Source: an uncultured Porphyromonadaceae bacterium (GTDB lineage Bacteria > Bacteroidota > Bacteroidia > Bacteroidales > Muribaculaceae). Taken from it: a stretch of DNA of 15,917 nucleotides. The first letter of the stretch is position 1, and each line of letters starts with the position of its first letter. The notes below the pieces were generated by a model. The model made no database searches and had not been told where the DNA came from. It saw only the letters and a program-made list of their open reading frames with translations. Below are positions 6,345 to 13,324 of the stretch, piece after piece. Both the position numbers and the translations under genes were made by a program. The stretch lies in the NCBI GenBank assembly GCA_900548705.1, contig URLF01000058.1, forward strand, positions 1 through 15,917. The letters run 5' to 3'.

Positions 6345-7586
6345 ATGAACAGGAAAGATTTCGAGATAATGGCTCCAGTGGGGAGCTACGAGAGTCTCCG
6401 GTCGGCAATCAACGCCGGGGCAGACGCCGTTTATTTCGGTGTCGAGGGGCTGAACATGCGTTCACGCTCCAGCGTCAACTTCACCCTCGACGACCTGCGC
6501 CGCATATCTGAGATATGCGACGAGAACGGGGTCAAATCATATCTGACGGTCAACACCATAATATATGACGAGGATATGGAGAAGATGCGCTCCATCATCG
6601 ACGCGGTGGCTGGTTCGGGAATCTCGGCCATCATCGCGTCAGACATGGCCGCGATACTTTACGCCCGCTCAAAGGGGGTGGAGGTGCATATCTCCACCCA
6701 GCTCAGCGTCTCCAACACCGAGACCCTGCGCTATTACGCGCAGTTCGCTGACGTGGTGGTGCTTGCCCGAGAGCTGAACCTCGACCAGGTGAGGGCCATC
6801 CACGAAGCCATCATACGCGACGACATCCGTGGCCCCCGTGGGGAGCTGGTCAGGATAGAGATGTTCTGTCACGGGGCGTTATGCATGGCTGTCTCCGGAA
6901 AATGCTACCTGAGTCTGCATCAGATGAACTCCTCGGCCAATCGGGGAGCCTGCACCCAGATCTGCCGACGGGGCTACACTGTCACCGACCGAGAGACCGG
7001 CGACCAGCTCGACATCGAGAACAAATACATAATGTCGCCCAAAGACCTCCGCACGATTCATTTCCTGAACAAGATGGTCGACGCGGGGGTGAGGGTCTTC
7101 AAAATCGAAGGACGCGCCCGCGGGCCGGAGTATGTTGATATCGCCGTGCGCAGTTACAGCGAGGCGCTCCAGGCCCTCTGCGACGGGAGCTATACCGACG
7201 AGCGCATCGCCGGATGGGAACATGAGCTGTCAAAAATCTTCAACCGTGGATTCTGGGACGGCTATTATCTCGGCCAGCGTCTCGGGGAGTGGTCGAGCAA
7301 ATACGGCTCGTCGGCCACCCGTGTCAAGGAGTATCGCGCCAAAGGTGTACGTTATTTCTCGAAACTCGGTGTGGCGGAGTTCTACATGGAGGCCGGGGAG
7401 CTGCATCCCGGCGACGAGGTGGTGATCACCGGGCCTACCACCGGCACCCTGATTCTCACCCTCGATGAAATCCGTGTCGACCTCAAGCCTGTCGACACCG
7501 TCCGCAAAGGTCAGTCATTCTCGATAGCCGTTCCCTCCAAAATCCGTCCCTCCGACAAACTCTATTTCTGGCGTCCGGTCGACTGA
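6345..7586 (+). CDS. Peptidase U32 family protein, TrhP-like (tRNA U34 hydroxylation)
   Basis: This 413-residue protein belongs to the U32 family. It opens with a TIM-barrel-type start (EIMAPVGSYESLRSAINAGA, DAVYFG) and carries the family signature FCHGALCMAVSGKCYLS at about 174-190. Cysteines C180, C187, C203 and C207 follow the spacing C-x6-C-x15-C-x3-C, as in E. coli TrhP (YegQ), where they hold an iron-sulfur cluster. TrhP makes 5-hydroxyuridine at wobble position 34 of tRNAs using prephenate. RlhA is a related protein that modifies 23S rRNA, and UbiU/UbiV act in ubiquinone synthesis. The one-barrel length near 410 residues plus a small C-terminal beta domain (about 330-410) fits TrhP best. 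Despite the family name, protease activity is doubtful. It lies 10 bases after the nuclease gene and is followed by a terminator, so the pair likely forms one transcript. Family is firm; the exact RNA substrate is inferred. Confidence 0.85.
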   Translation: MNRKDFEIMAPVGSYESLRSAINAGADAVYFGVEGLNMRSRSSVNFTLDDLRRISEICDENGVKSYLTVNTIIYDEDMEKMRSIIDAVAGSGISAIIASDMAAILYARSKGVEVHISTQLSVSNTETLRYYAQFADVVVLARELNLDQVRAIHEAIIRDDIRGPRGELVRIEMFCHGALCMAVSGKCYLSLHQMNSSANRGACTQICRRGYTVTDRETGDQLDIENKYIMSPKDLRTIHFLNKMVDAGVRVFKIEGRARGPEYVDIAVRSYSEALQALCDGSYTDERIAGWEHELSKIFNRGFWDGYYLGQRLGEWSSKYGSSATRVKEYRAKGVRYFSKLGVAEFYMEAGELHPGDEVVITGPTTGTLILTLDEIRVDLKPVDTVRKGQSFSIAVPSKIRPSDKLYFWRPVD

Positions 7587-7642
7587 GGGGGATGACACAG
7601 CTCTCTGTCAGGTCTCGGATGTTTTACTAAAACCGACTTATC

Positions 7643-7690
7643 AAAACGCACAATATGCTTTCAGATAGCGTGTTGTGCGTTTTATATGTT
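7643..7690 (+). terminator. Intrinsic terminator after the nuclease-U32 unit
   Basis: AAAACGCACAA (7643-7653) pairs perfectly with TTGTGCGTTTT (7673-7683), an 11-bp stem with a 19-base loop. The stem begins with A and ends with T residues, as in terminators that work in both directions. It starts 57 bases after the U32 stop codon. Confidence 0.75.
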
Positions 7691-7704
7691 TACCGGTTTT
7701 TTTA

Positions 7705-7743
7705 CCCGGTATTGCAACCGGGCTGTCACACATATTAATTTTG
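7705..7743 (+). promoter_or_regulatory. Promoter of the GH30 gene with an overlapping dyad
   Basis: TAATTTTG at 7736-7743 matches TAnnTTTG exactly. TTG at 7712-7714 lies 21 bases upstream as a partial -33 element. A perfect dyad CCCGGT (7705-7710), six bases, ACCGGG (7717-7722) is centred on that -33 element, so a bound protein there would block RNA polymerase. Transcription would start near 7748, about 54 bases before the ATG at 7802. Confidence 0.6.
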
Positions 7744-7801
7744 CAAATGTTTAGTCCCGGCGATCGATTCCGGGCAACCAACGTTTACCACCCTGAATAC
7801 C

Positions 7802-9481
7802 ATGAACGATATTTCACGAATCCTTTTGTCTTGTTTTGCTGCCTGCCTTCTCCTTGGCGGAGGAGGGGGCTTTACGATGTCGGCCCAGTGGGCGCGGGTG
7901 CTGACAACTTCCGGCGACAGGATGCAGTCTCTGGAAGCCTCGTCGGTTAGGGCCTACGGAGATTCGACAGATGACGCGATACTGCTGCGTCCCTCCGACC
8001 CCTGCCAGGAGATTGACGGCTTTGGCTACGCGCTCACCTATTCATCCTGTTACAACCTGCTAAGGATGCCGGAAGAGGCGCGGGATGAATTGCTGACAAA
8101 GACATTTTCCCCCACAGAGGGCCACGGGGTCTCATATGTCAGGATTTCCCTGGGATGCAACGACTTCTCAAGTGACGAGTATTCCCTCTGTGACTGTCAC
8201 GACGAAGGGGAGACTGACCTTCTGCGCCATTTCTCGCTTCATTCCGATGAGACCGATTATATAATCCCCGTGCTGAAAAGGATAATCGCCATCAATCCCT
8301 CACTCAAAATCATCGCCGCTCCCTGGACCCCTCCCAGATGGATGAAATACCATGAGGAGAGGGGGGAATCCCCCGACAGCGAGGGGACGGGTGACTGGAC
8401 AGGTGGCCGTCTGCGTCCCAAATATTACGGGATCTACGGAGAGTATTTTGTGAGGTTCATACAGACCATGGCTGACAACGGAGTGAGAATCCACGCCGTC
8501 TCACCCCAGAATGAGCCGTTGAACTGGGGAAACTCCGCCTCGCTCTACATGCCTTACACGGATATGGCCGACTTTGTGAGCCAAGGGCTGGCTCCGGCTC
8601 TGAAACATGCCGGACTCCGCACTAAGATTTACATATACGACCATAATTATGACTATGACGAGAGCAAGGGGCTAAATCAGCGCCATTATCCCCTGCTGGC
8701 CTATCAGCGGATGGGGAGTGGTTTCGACGGAGAGGAGCTTGTGGCCGGAGCCTGTTATCATGATTATGGCGGCAGGATTGACGACATCAAGGAGGATGTG
8801 GTCTGGGGAGACCGCCAGGACAAGGAGCTGATTTTTTCCGAGGCCTCGATAGGGGAATGGAATGATGGCCGCAATCTATGGTCACGTCTGGCATACGAGA
8901 TGGACGAGCTGGTTATCTCCACATTGCTGAACCGTTTCAAAGCCTCCCTTGTCTGGAATTTCATGCTCGACACCAACAAGTCGCCATACCGTCCCAATGG
9001 CTGTTCGACATGCTATGGGGCGATTGACCTCAACGCGTCAGATCCATCGGATTATACCCTGAATTCCCACTACTACATAATGGCTCATGCGTCCGACGCG
9101 ATAAAACCGGGCGCAAAGCGTGTTGACACGGAGGGCTGGTGGGCCAACAACCTGAGTTATGCCGCGTTTGTCAATCCCGATAACACCACCGCCATACTCC
9201 TTTCCAATCAGGATGACACGGATATGGATGTGAAGGTTCATTCCAACGGTAATACATATCTGATGAAAGTGCCACGCCGAGGAGTAGTGTCGGCACGTAT
9301 GGATCTTAAGACCCCGGATGTCTCGGCCGCCCTCCAGACTGTATGTGACAGTGCGGGAGCCGCAGACAATCCCCTCTATGACCTCTCGGGGCGTCCTGTG
9401 GCGAATCCTGTGACAGGAGAGATATATGTGACATCCTCAGGCGGGAAAGTCAGATACATGGCTGAACCTGGCGACCTCTGA
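7802..9481 (+). CDS. Secreted glycoside hydrolase family 30 enzyme
   Basis: This 559-residue exported enzyme belongs to GH30, retaining glycosidases such as glucosylceramidase and endo-beta-1,6-glucanase. A signal peptide is cleaved near A28 (MSAQ). The barrel runs from about residue 60 to 430. Its signatures are EIDGFGYALTYSS (70-82), APWTPPRWMK (173-182), the acid/base Glu E238 in SPQNEPLNWGNSASLYM (234-250) and the nucleophile E347 in IFSEASIGEW (344-353). ATHYYI-type text appears as NSHYYIMAH (421-429). The beta-sandwich typical of the GH30 C-terminus follows (about 430-500). A short tail (523-559, LYDLSGRPV, GEIYV, GGKVRYM) resembles the C-terminal sorting motif common in this order. The QNEPLN.GNS.SLYM text recalls subfamily 3 beta-1,6-glucanases, but this is inference. 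Both catalytic residues are present. It leads a group of exported-protein genes and lies 94 bases before the next one. Confidence 0.9.
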   Translation: MNDISRILLSCFAACLLLGGGGGFTMSAQWARVLTTSGDRMQSLEASSVRAYGDSTDDAILLRPSDPCQEIDGFGYALTYSSCYNLLRMPEEARDELLTKTFSPTEGHGVSYVRISLGCNDFSSDEYSLCDCHDEGETDLLRHFSLHSDETDYIIPVLKRIIAINPSLKIIAAPWTPPRWMKYHEERGESPDSEGTGDWTGGRLRPKYYGIYGEYFVRFIQTMADNGVRIHAVSPQNEPLNWGNSASLYMPYTDMADFVSQGLAPALKHAGLRTKIYIYDHNYDYDESKGLNQRHYPLLAYQRMGSGFDGEELVAGACYHDYGGRIDDIKEDVVWGDRQDKELIFSEASIGEWNDGRNLWSRLAYEMDELVISTLLNRFKASLVWNFMLDTNKSPYRPNGCSTCYGAIDLNASDPSDYTLNSHYYIMAHASDAIKPGAKRVDTEGWWANNLSYAAFVNPDNTTAILLSNQDDTDMDVKVHSNGNTYLMKVPRRGVVSARMDLKTPDVSAALQTVCDSAGAADNPLYDLSGRPVANPVTGEIYVTSSGGKVRYMAEPGDL

Positions 9482-9575
9482 AAAAGCGACAGAATAGCTG
9501 ACAACAAGATAAAACCTAACATAACCTGACCAGACCCGGTCAGAAATCATAACCCAAACCAATCACTAATCCTGT

Positions 9576-12500
9576 ATGAGAAAACTTTACCTGTTTCTGA
9601 CGATTTTCACTTTTGTCTTTGCCGGGGTCAGGGCCCAGGATTTGTCCGTCGAGCCATATTCGGGAGACTTGTACCTTATCGGCCAGACTCTCGATTCCCC
9701 ATGGAATCCGTCGGATGCCCCTGTCCTTGAGCAGACTGCCGAAGGGGTCTACTCTCTTAAAAATGTCATCCTGTGGAAAGATGACGACGAGAATGTGACA
9801 TTCCATTTCCTGACAGCCCGCGACTGGGAGCAGTCCCGCTGGATTGCTTCTGAATGGGATGAGGACGTCAATGACGGCAAGAAGGGAAACCTTGTCAGCT
9901 TCACTCCCGGCTCGGGAGAGGCTGAAAACGGTTTCCGGGTGCGTCGCGGCGTTTATGATGTGACTGTCGATTTCATCAGCTCCACTGTATTGCTGGTTCC
10001 TGTCGACGACTATGCCAGGAGAGACGATGAGTTCAAGATGTCCTTCTGGGAAGGACCTATCAACGAGGCCTTGCGTGGCGATCGGCTGCAGGCCGACGAT
10101 ATCCCGTTCAGTTTTGTCGGACAACGCGAAGGCTGTCTTTACTATAAGATTGATGTGGCCGACGAAATCGAGGCCCTCACCTATGTCAGCCAGTGTTGGT
10201 TTGGAGGACGCGGGTCTTTTGACCGTTTCAGCCGTGGGGCGGATGGAAAATATGAGCGCGAAACCACCGCTCTCGCCGACGGGGAGTTCCATACCTACCT
10301 GTTCGATGTCCATACTTCGGATGTGTTCGTACCGCTGAAAACGGAGTTCTGGTGTGACAATTCCCGTATGGAGGTAGGTATGAATGTCAAATCAATCTAT
10401 CTCCGATACGATTTGTCGGGCGATACCTTCGGGGAGGGTTCCACCCCCCTGGCATTGCTGTTCTCATCGACCGGCGATGTCGACTATGATGCGCCTGAGC
10501 AGCGTCCCCTCAACTCCGACCTCTACTCACTTACCCTTTCCGAAGGGTCGTTATATGAATCATTGCGCCGTACACGCCAGGATGACATAGAGGTGCAGTT
10601 TGTGCGTCACAGCTCTGCCGAATGGGGCTATGTGATAAATCTCGGACGAGAGATAACTACGACTCAGGCCGAGAAATTCGTGTTCAATGTGAACGGGCAT
10701 CCTGTCAACGTGGGTTTTGACATGACGACTGTCAATACCCTTGTTCCCGCAGGGGGAGATGGCCGTCTCGCCGAGGGGCTGACATTCAGCCGCATCATTC
10801 TGATGGTATCAGGCAGAGATTATGACCAGTATGCCCTGTATCTTTCAAAAGACGGTTCTTACCCTGATGGTTACGAGGCTCATTCGGCCAATCCCCAGCT
10901 TAAAATCTGGACCAACAATGACGCGAGCTGGTCATCGTTGTACAACAATTCGGCCATACCTCCGACACATACCGAGGGAACGGTGAAGTATTATGAATTC
11001 ACCCCAGTGAAGTCGGGAAGTGATACCTCCACGAACCTGTATTACTTGGAGTTCCCAGGGGGAGTCACTATACACCGGGCCGGATGGGATGGCAACCGCC
11101 ATGATCAGTTCAATATCATCGATCAGGATGGCTATGACATCTCGAATCCCTATCGCGGGTCACAATACATCTATCCTGACAACTGGTGGTGCTGCAATCC
11201 TAATCTTGTCGATGAGGATGGAGAGCGGGAATATCTCGGGGTGAAGTTCAAGGCAATCCCCCAGCTTCCGTCGCGTGTGGATCTCTCGTTCAATCTCCCC
11301 GAGGGACAGGATGAGGTGACGATTTATGGCATAACTCTGTTCAAGATTATCGGACGCGTGTTCTCGGTTTATACCGAAGGTGAACGATACAGCAACTTAT
11401 ATTACATTTATGTCCACACCACTCCTGGAGATGCCGCAGGAACGGTGGATGCCTCTTCACGGGCATTGGCCCTGGCGGAGAAGACCTCTCCCATATTGTT
11501 GCGAGTGAAGGACGTGGCGGTAGCCGGGTCTCCTGAGGCGTTCGATTCGGCCAAAGACAGTCCTTCCCCCTCGATATATTCCTCTGTGGGGCTGAAAGAG
11601 TTCGTTCCTATGTCTGGAAGTAGCTTTAATGATCCCGGTTTCTCTTCGTCTGACCGATATTATCATCTGTCATTGTCTGACATCAGGCTCGACAACAATG
11701 AAGATCTCAATTATGTATTGGAGACACCGACTCTCAGGTTCCGTCCCGGAAACAAACAGGCGATGGAGTTTGTCAGCGTTACCGGTTCTCAACGCTGGAG
11801 CGCGCCGGGAAGCGACGATGAGCTCCGTGCCAACAAATGGAGCAATTATTATTCGGGTTATTTCTCCCGTGATCGTTCGCTGGTGGTGCAACGCCCCGGG
11901 GCGGAATATTACAAGGTGGTGCTCGCCACCAACCCCGATCAGGTACGTTTCCAGATAATGTCTGATGACATATCCTTGCTGTCACGTCCGGAGATGGATT
12001 ACCGTTCTATCCTGGATGAAGGTCATGACATTGCCGATGATCTTATTTATCCTGTGACGGATTTGTCTACCATCATAGTGTGGCGCAAAGGATACACGAT
12101 AGATTACACCCTTGACTTCATTGGTGAGGATGGTAATGTCTACGCCACAAAAGTGCTGTCGTTCGATTCTATGCCCGAGGGAAGGGCTCTTCCCGACGTG
12201 GAGGCGTTCTACGCTCCCGGCGAGACAGCCATTGAGGTTGAGCTGGGTAAATATTTCGTCAATCCAGACAAGGCGGTGTCTGTGCGCGGGACAGCCCGCT
12301 ATATCCCGGTTTCCGGAGGTGAAGATGCCGCTTATGTGAAGAGTGCCGTGACAGGCATAGGACTTGAATATGAGGTTCCTGTGTTCGAGAATTTCACAGC
12401 ATTGCCCGACACTCCGGTGGAATACGCGTGGGGAACAACTTACACATCCGCGCTTGCATGGAATACCGATGGGTCTGATTTCCCGCGCCATTATGAGGTA

Positions 12501-13049
12501 TGGCAGTATGACCTAACAGGGATTTCCGACAAGGAGAACCACCTGCCGGCCGCCCCATCTAAGCTTTCGGATGGAGAATCAGACCATATCCGTCATGATG
12601 CCTCTGATGCCCAGATTTCGGGTGAGACCACATCATACACCCTGGGGGCTGCGACCATAAATGATGCCACTCCTCTTCTGCAAGGTGAGGAAATCAATGG
12701 AAGCAAGACCGTCACAATCGGTTATCGCGGACGTGCTGTCTACAATTACGCTGTCCCGGAGGAAAGTGTGATGAGGAATGACACGAGAACCGCATTCAGC
12801 TATGCCTCTCTTCCGGAAGGATTTGTGGCAAGACCCATCACTTCACACGGAGATACTTTGACCGATCATGCATACACCTCTGCGAGATTCAGCGAGGCCA
12901 AGGTCTCTGAAGTTGAGAGTGTCTTTGATACCCGCGAAGATAGCCCGGTGGAATATTTCAATCTTCAGGGAGTCAAGGTGGACAAACCTGTAAGCGGCAT
13001 ATATATCCGCTGTCACGGTGGTAAAGCGGAGAAGATATTGATATTCTGA
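9576..13049 (+). CDS. Large secreted protein of unknown function, SusE/SusF-like N-terminus, C-terminal sorting motif
   Basis: This 1157-residue protein is not recognised as a whole. A signal peptide is cleaved after A20 (GVRAQ); there is no lipobox, so it is not an obvious lipoprotein. Residues about 28-118 read like a SusE/SusF-type starch-binding module: YSGDLYLIGQ, a Trp-Asn-Pro segment, then EGVYSLKNV and a strand-rich end. The middle (about 150-1100) is beta-rich and acidic with many aromatic residues, including NWWCCNP, and no enzyme motif was seen. The last 36 residues (EYFNLQGVKVDKPVSGIYI from residue 1126, then GGKAEKILIF) match the Bacteroidales C-terminal tail also seen in the GH30 upstream. 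It sits 94 bases after the GH30 gene with no clear terminator between them, so the two may share a transcript. A glycan-binding or surface scaffold role is a guess from context. Confidence 0.8.
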   Translation: MRKLYLFLTIFTFVFAGVRAQDLSVEPYSGDLYLIGQTLDSPWNPSDAPVLEQTAEGVYSLKNVILWKDDDENVTFHFLTARDWEQSRWIASEWDEDVNDGKKGNLVSFTPGSGEAENGFRVRRGVYDVTVDFISSTVLLVPVDDYARRDDEFKMSFWEGPINEALRGDRLQADDIPFSFVGQREGCLYYKIDVADEIEALTYVSQCWFGGRGSFDRFSRGADGKYERETTALADGEFHTYLFDVHTSDVFVPLKTEFWCDNSRMEVGMNVKSIYLRYDLSGDTFGEGSTPLALLFSSTGDVDYDAPEQRPLNSDLYSLTLSEGSLYESLRRTRQDDIEVQFVRHSSAEWGYVINLGREITTTQAEKFVFNVNGHPVNVGFDMTTVNTLVPAGGDGRLAEGLTFSRIILMVSGRDYDQYALYLSKDGSYPDGYEAHSANPQLKIWTNNDASWSSLYNNSAIPPTHTEGTVKYYEFTPVKSGSDTSTNLYYLEFPGGVTIHRAGWDGNRHDQFNIIDQDGYDISNPYRGSQYIYPDNWWCCNPNLVDEDGEREYLGVKFKAIPQLPSRVDLSFNLPEGQDEVTIYGITLFKIIGRVFSVYTEGERYSNLYYIYVHTTPGDAAGTVDASSRALALAEKTSPILLRVKDVAVAGSPEAFDSAKDSPSPSIYSSVGLKEFVPMSGSSFNDPGFSSSDRYYHLSLSDIRLDNNEDLNYVLETPTLRFRPGNKQAMEFVSVTGSQRWSAPGSDDELRANKWSNYYSGYFSRDRSLVVQRPGAEYYKVVLATNPDQVRFQIMSDDISLLSRPEMDYRSILDEGHDIADDLIYPVTDLSTIIVWRKGYTIDYTLDFIGEDGNVYATKVLSFDSMPEGRALPDVEAFYAPGETAIEVELGKYFVNPDKAVSVRGTARYIPVSGGEDAAYVKSAVTGIGLEYEVPVFENFTALPDTPVEYAWGTTYTSALAWNTDGSDFPRHYEVWQYDLTGISDKENHLPAAPSKLSDGESDHIRHDASDAQISGETTSYTLGAATINDATPLLQGEEINGSKTVTIGYRGRAVYNYAVPEESVMRNDTRTAFSYASLPEGFVARPITSHGDTLTDHAYTSARFSEAKVSEVESVFDTREDSPVEYFNLQGVKVDKPVSGIYIRCHGGKAEKILIF

Positions 13050-13110
13050 AGACTCCTTATCGCTGAGAAACCAGGGAAAGTTCATAAAAAGAGATAGTTT
13101 AGAAATTAGT

Positions 13111-13118
13111 TAGGTTTG
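13111..13118 (+). promoter_or_regulatory. Possible promoter -7 element upstream of the structured leader
   Basis: TAGGTTTG matches TAnnTTTG exactly, but no clear TTTG is found about 19 bases upstream. If it is real, transcription begins near 13123 at the first stem-loop and the esterase gene gets a leader of about 200 bases. A poorer box, TAATTTAG at 13270-13277, would give a short leader instead. Confidence 0.4.
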
Positions 13119-13146
13119 ACCGGATCTGTGGAGACAGACAACCGGT
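13119..13146 (+). promoter_or_regulatory. Stem-loop 1 of the spacer before the esterase gene
   Basis: ACCGG (13119-13123) pairs with CCGGT (13142-13146), and inside it CTGT (13126-13129) pairs with ACAG (13134-13137) around GGAG. It directly precedes the larger stem-loop at 13148. Taken alone it is modest. Confidence 0.45.
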
Positions 13147-13147
13147 T

Positions 13148-13220
13148 ATGAGCGGGGAGCGGGTTTATGGGTCTCCCTGGTTGCCAGGGAAAGCCTGCTT
13201 CCTGCTCATTTTATAAATTT
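13148..13220 (+). terminator. Long stem-loop followed by a U-rich stretch (terminator, attenuator or small RNA)
   Basis: Bases 13148-13163 pair with 13194-13209 over 16 bp, allowing three G-U pairs; the outer end is ATGAGC with GCTCAT. After a small internal loop, TCCCTGG (13174-13180) and CCAGGGA (13184-13190) form a second perfect stem with a three-base loop. The hairpin is followed at once by TTTATAAATTT. The 3' end of the 1157-residue gene is 98 bases upstream and the esterase ATG is 115 bases downstream. It may end the upstream transcript, or control the esterase gene if the promoter at 13111 is used. The rest of the 13050-13324 spacer is AT-rich and holds a weaker ACCAG/CTGGT hairpin (13221-13225 with 13250-13254). 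Confidence 0.65.
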
Positions 13221-13324
13221 ACCAGTGTCTCTTATGAAACGGACTTTACCTGGTGATAATTCCAAGACATAATTTAGGACAGTTACTTAACAGACAAAAG
13301 AATCATAAATCTAACTAAGCAACC

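Noticed and set aside
9527..9542. Hairpin TGACC/GGTCA between the GH30 gene and the next gene as a terminator
   Set aside because: The stem has only five base pairs and no T-run follows, so read-through is more likely.
9540..10313. A 257-codon minus-strand frame
   Set aside because: It is antisense to the 5' end of the 1157-residue secreted protein, which has a good signal peptide and SusE/SusF-like text.
13062..13260. TPP riboswitch (CTGAGA, later ACCTGG and GATAAT)
   Set aside because: The fragments are in a suggestive order, but the conserved GGGG and CAGCG segments and the required stems are missing, and the downstream gene is not a thiamine gene.
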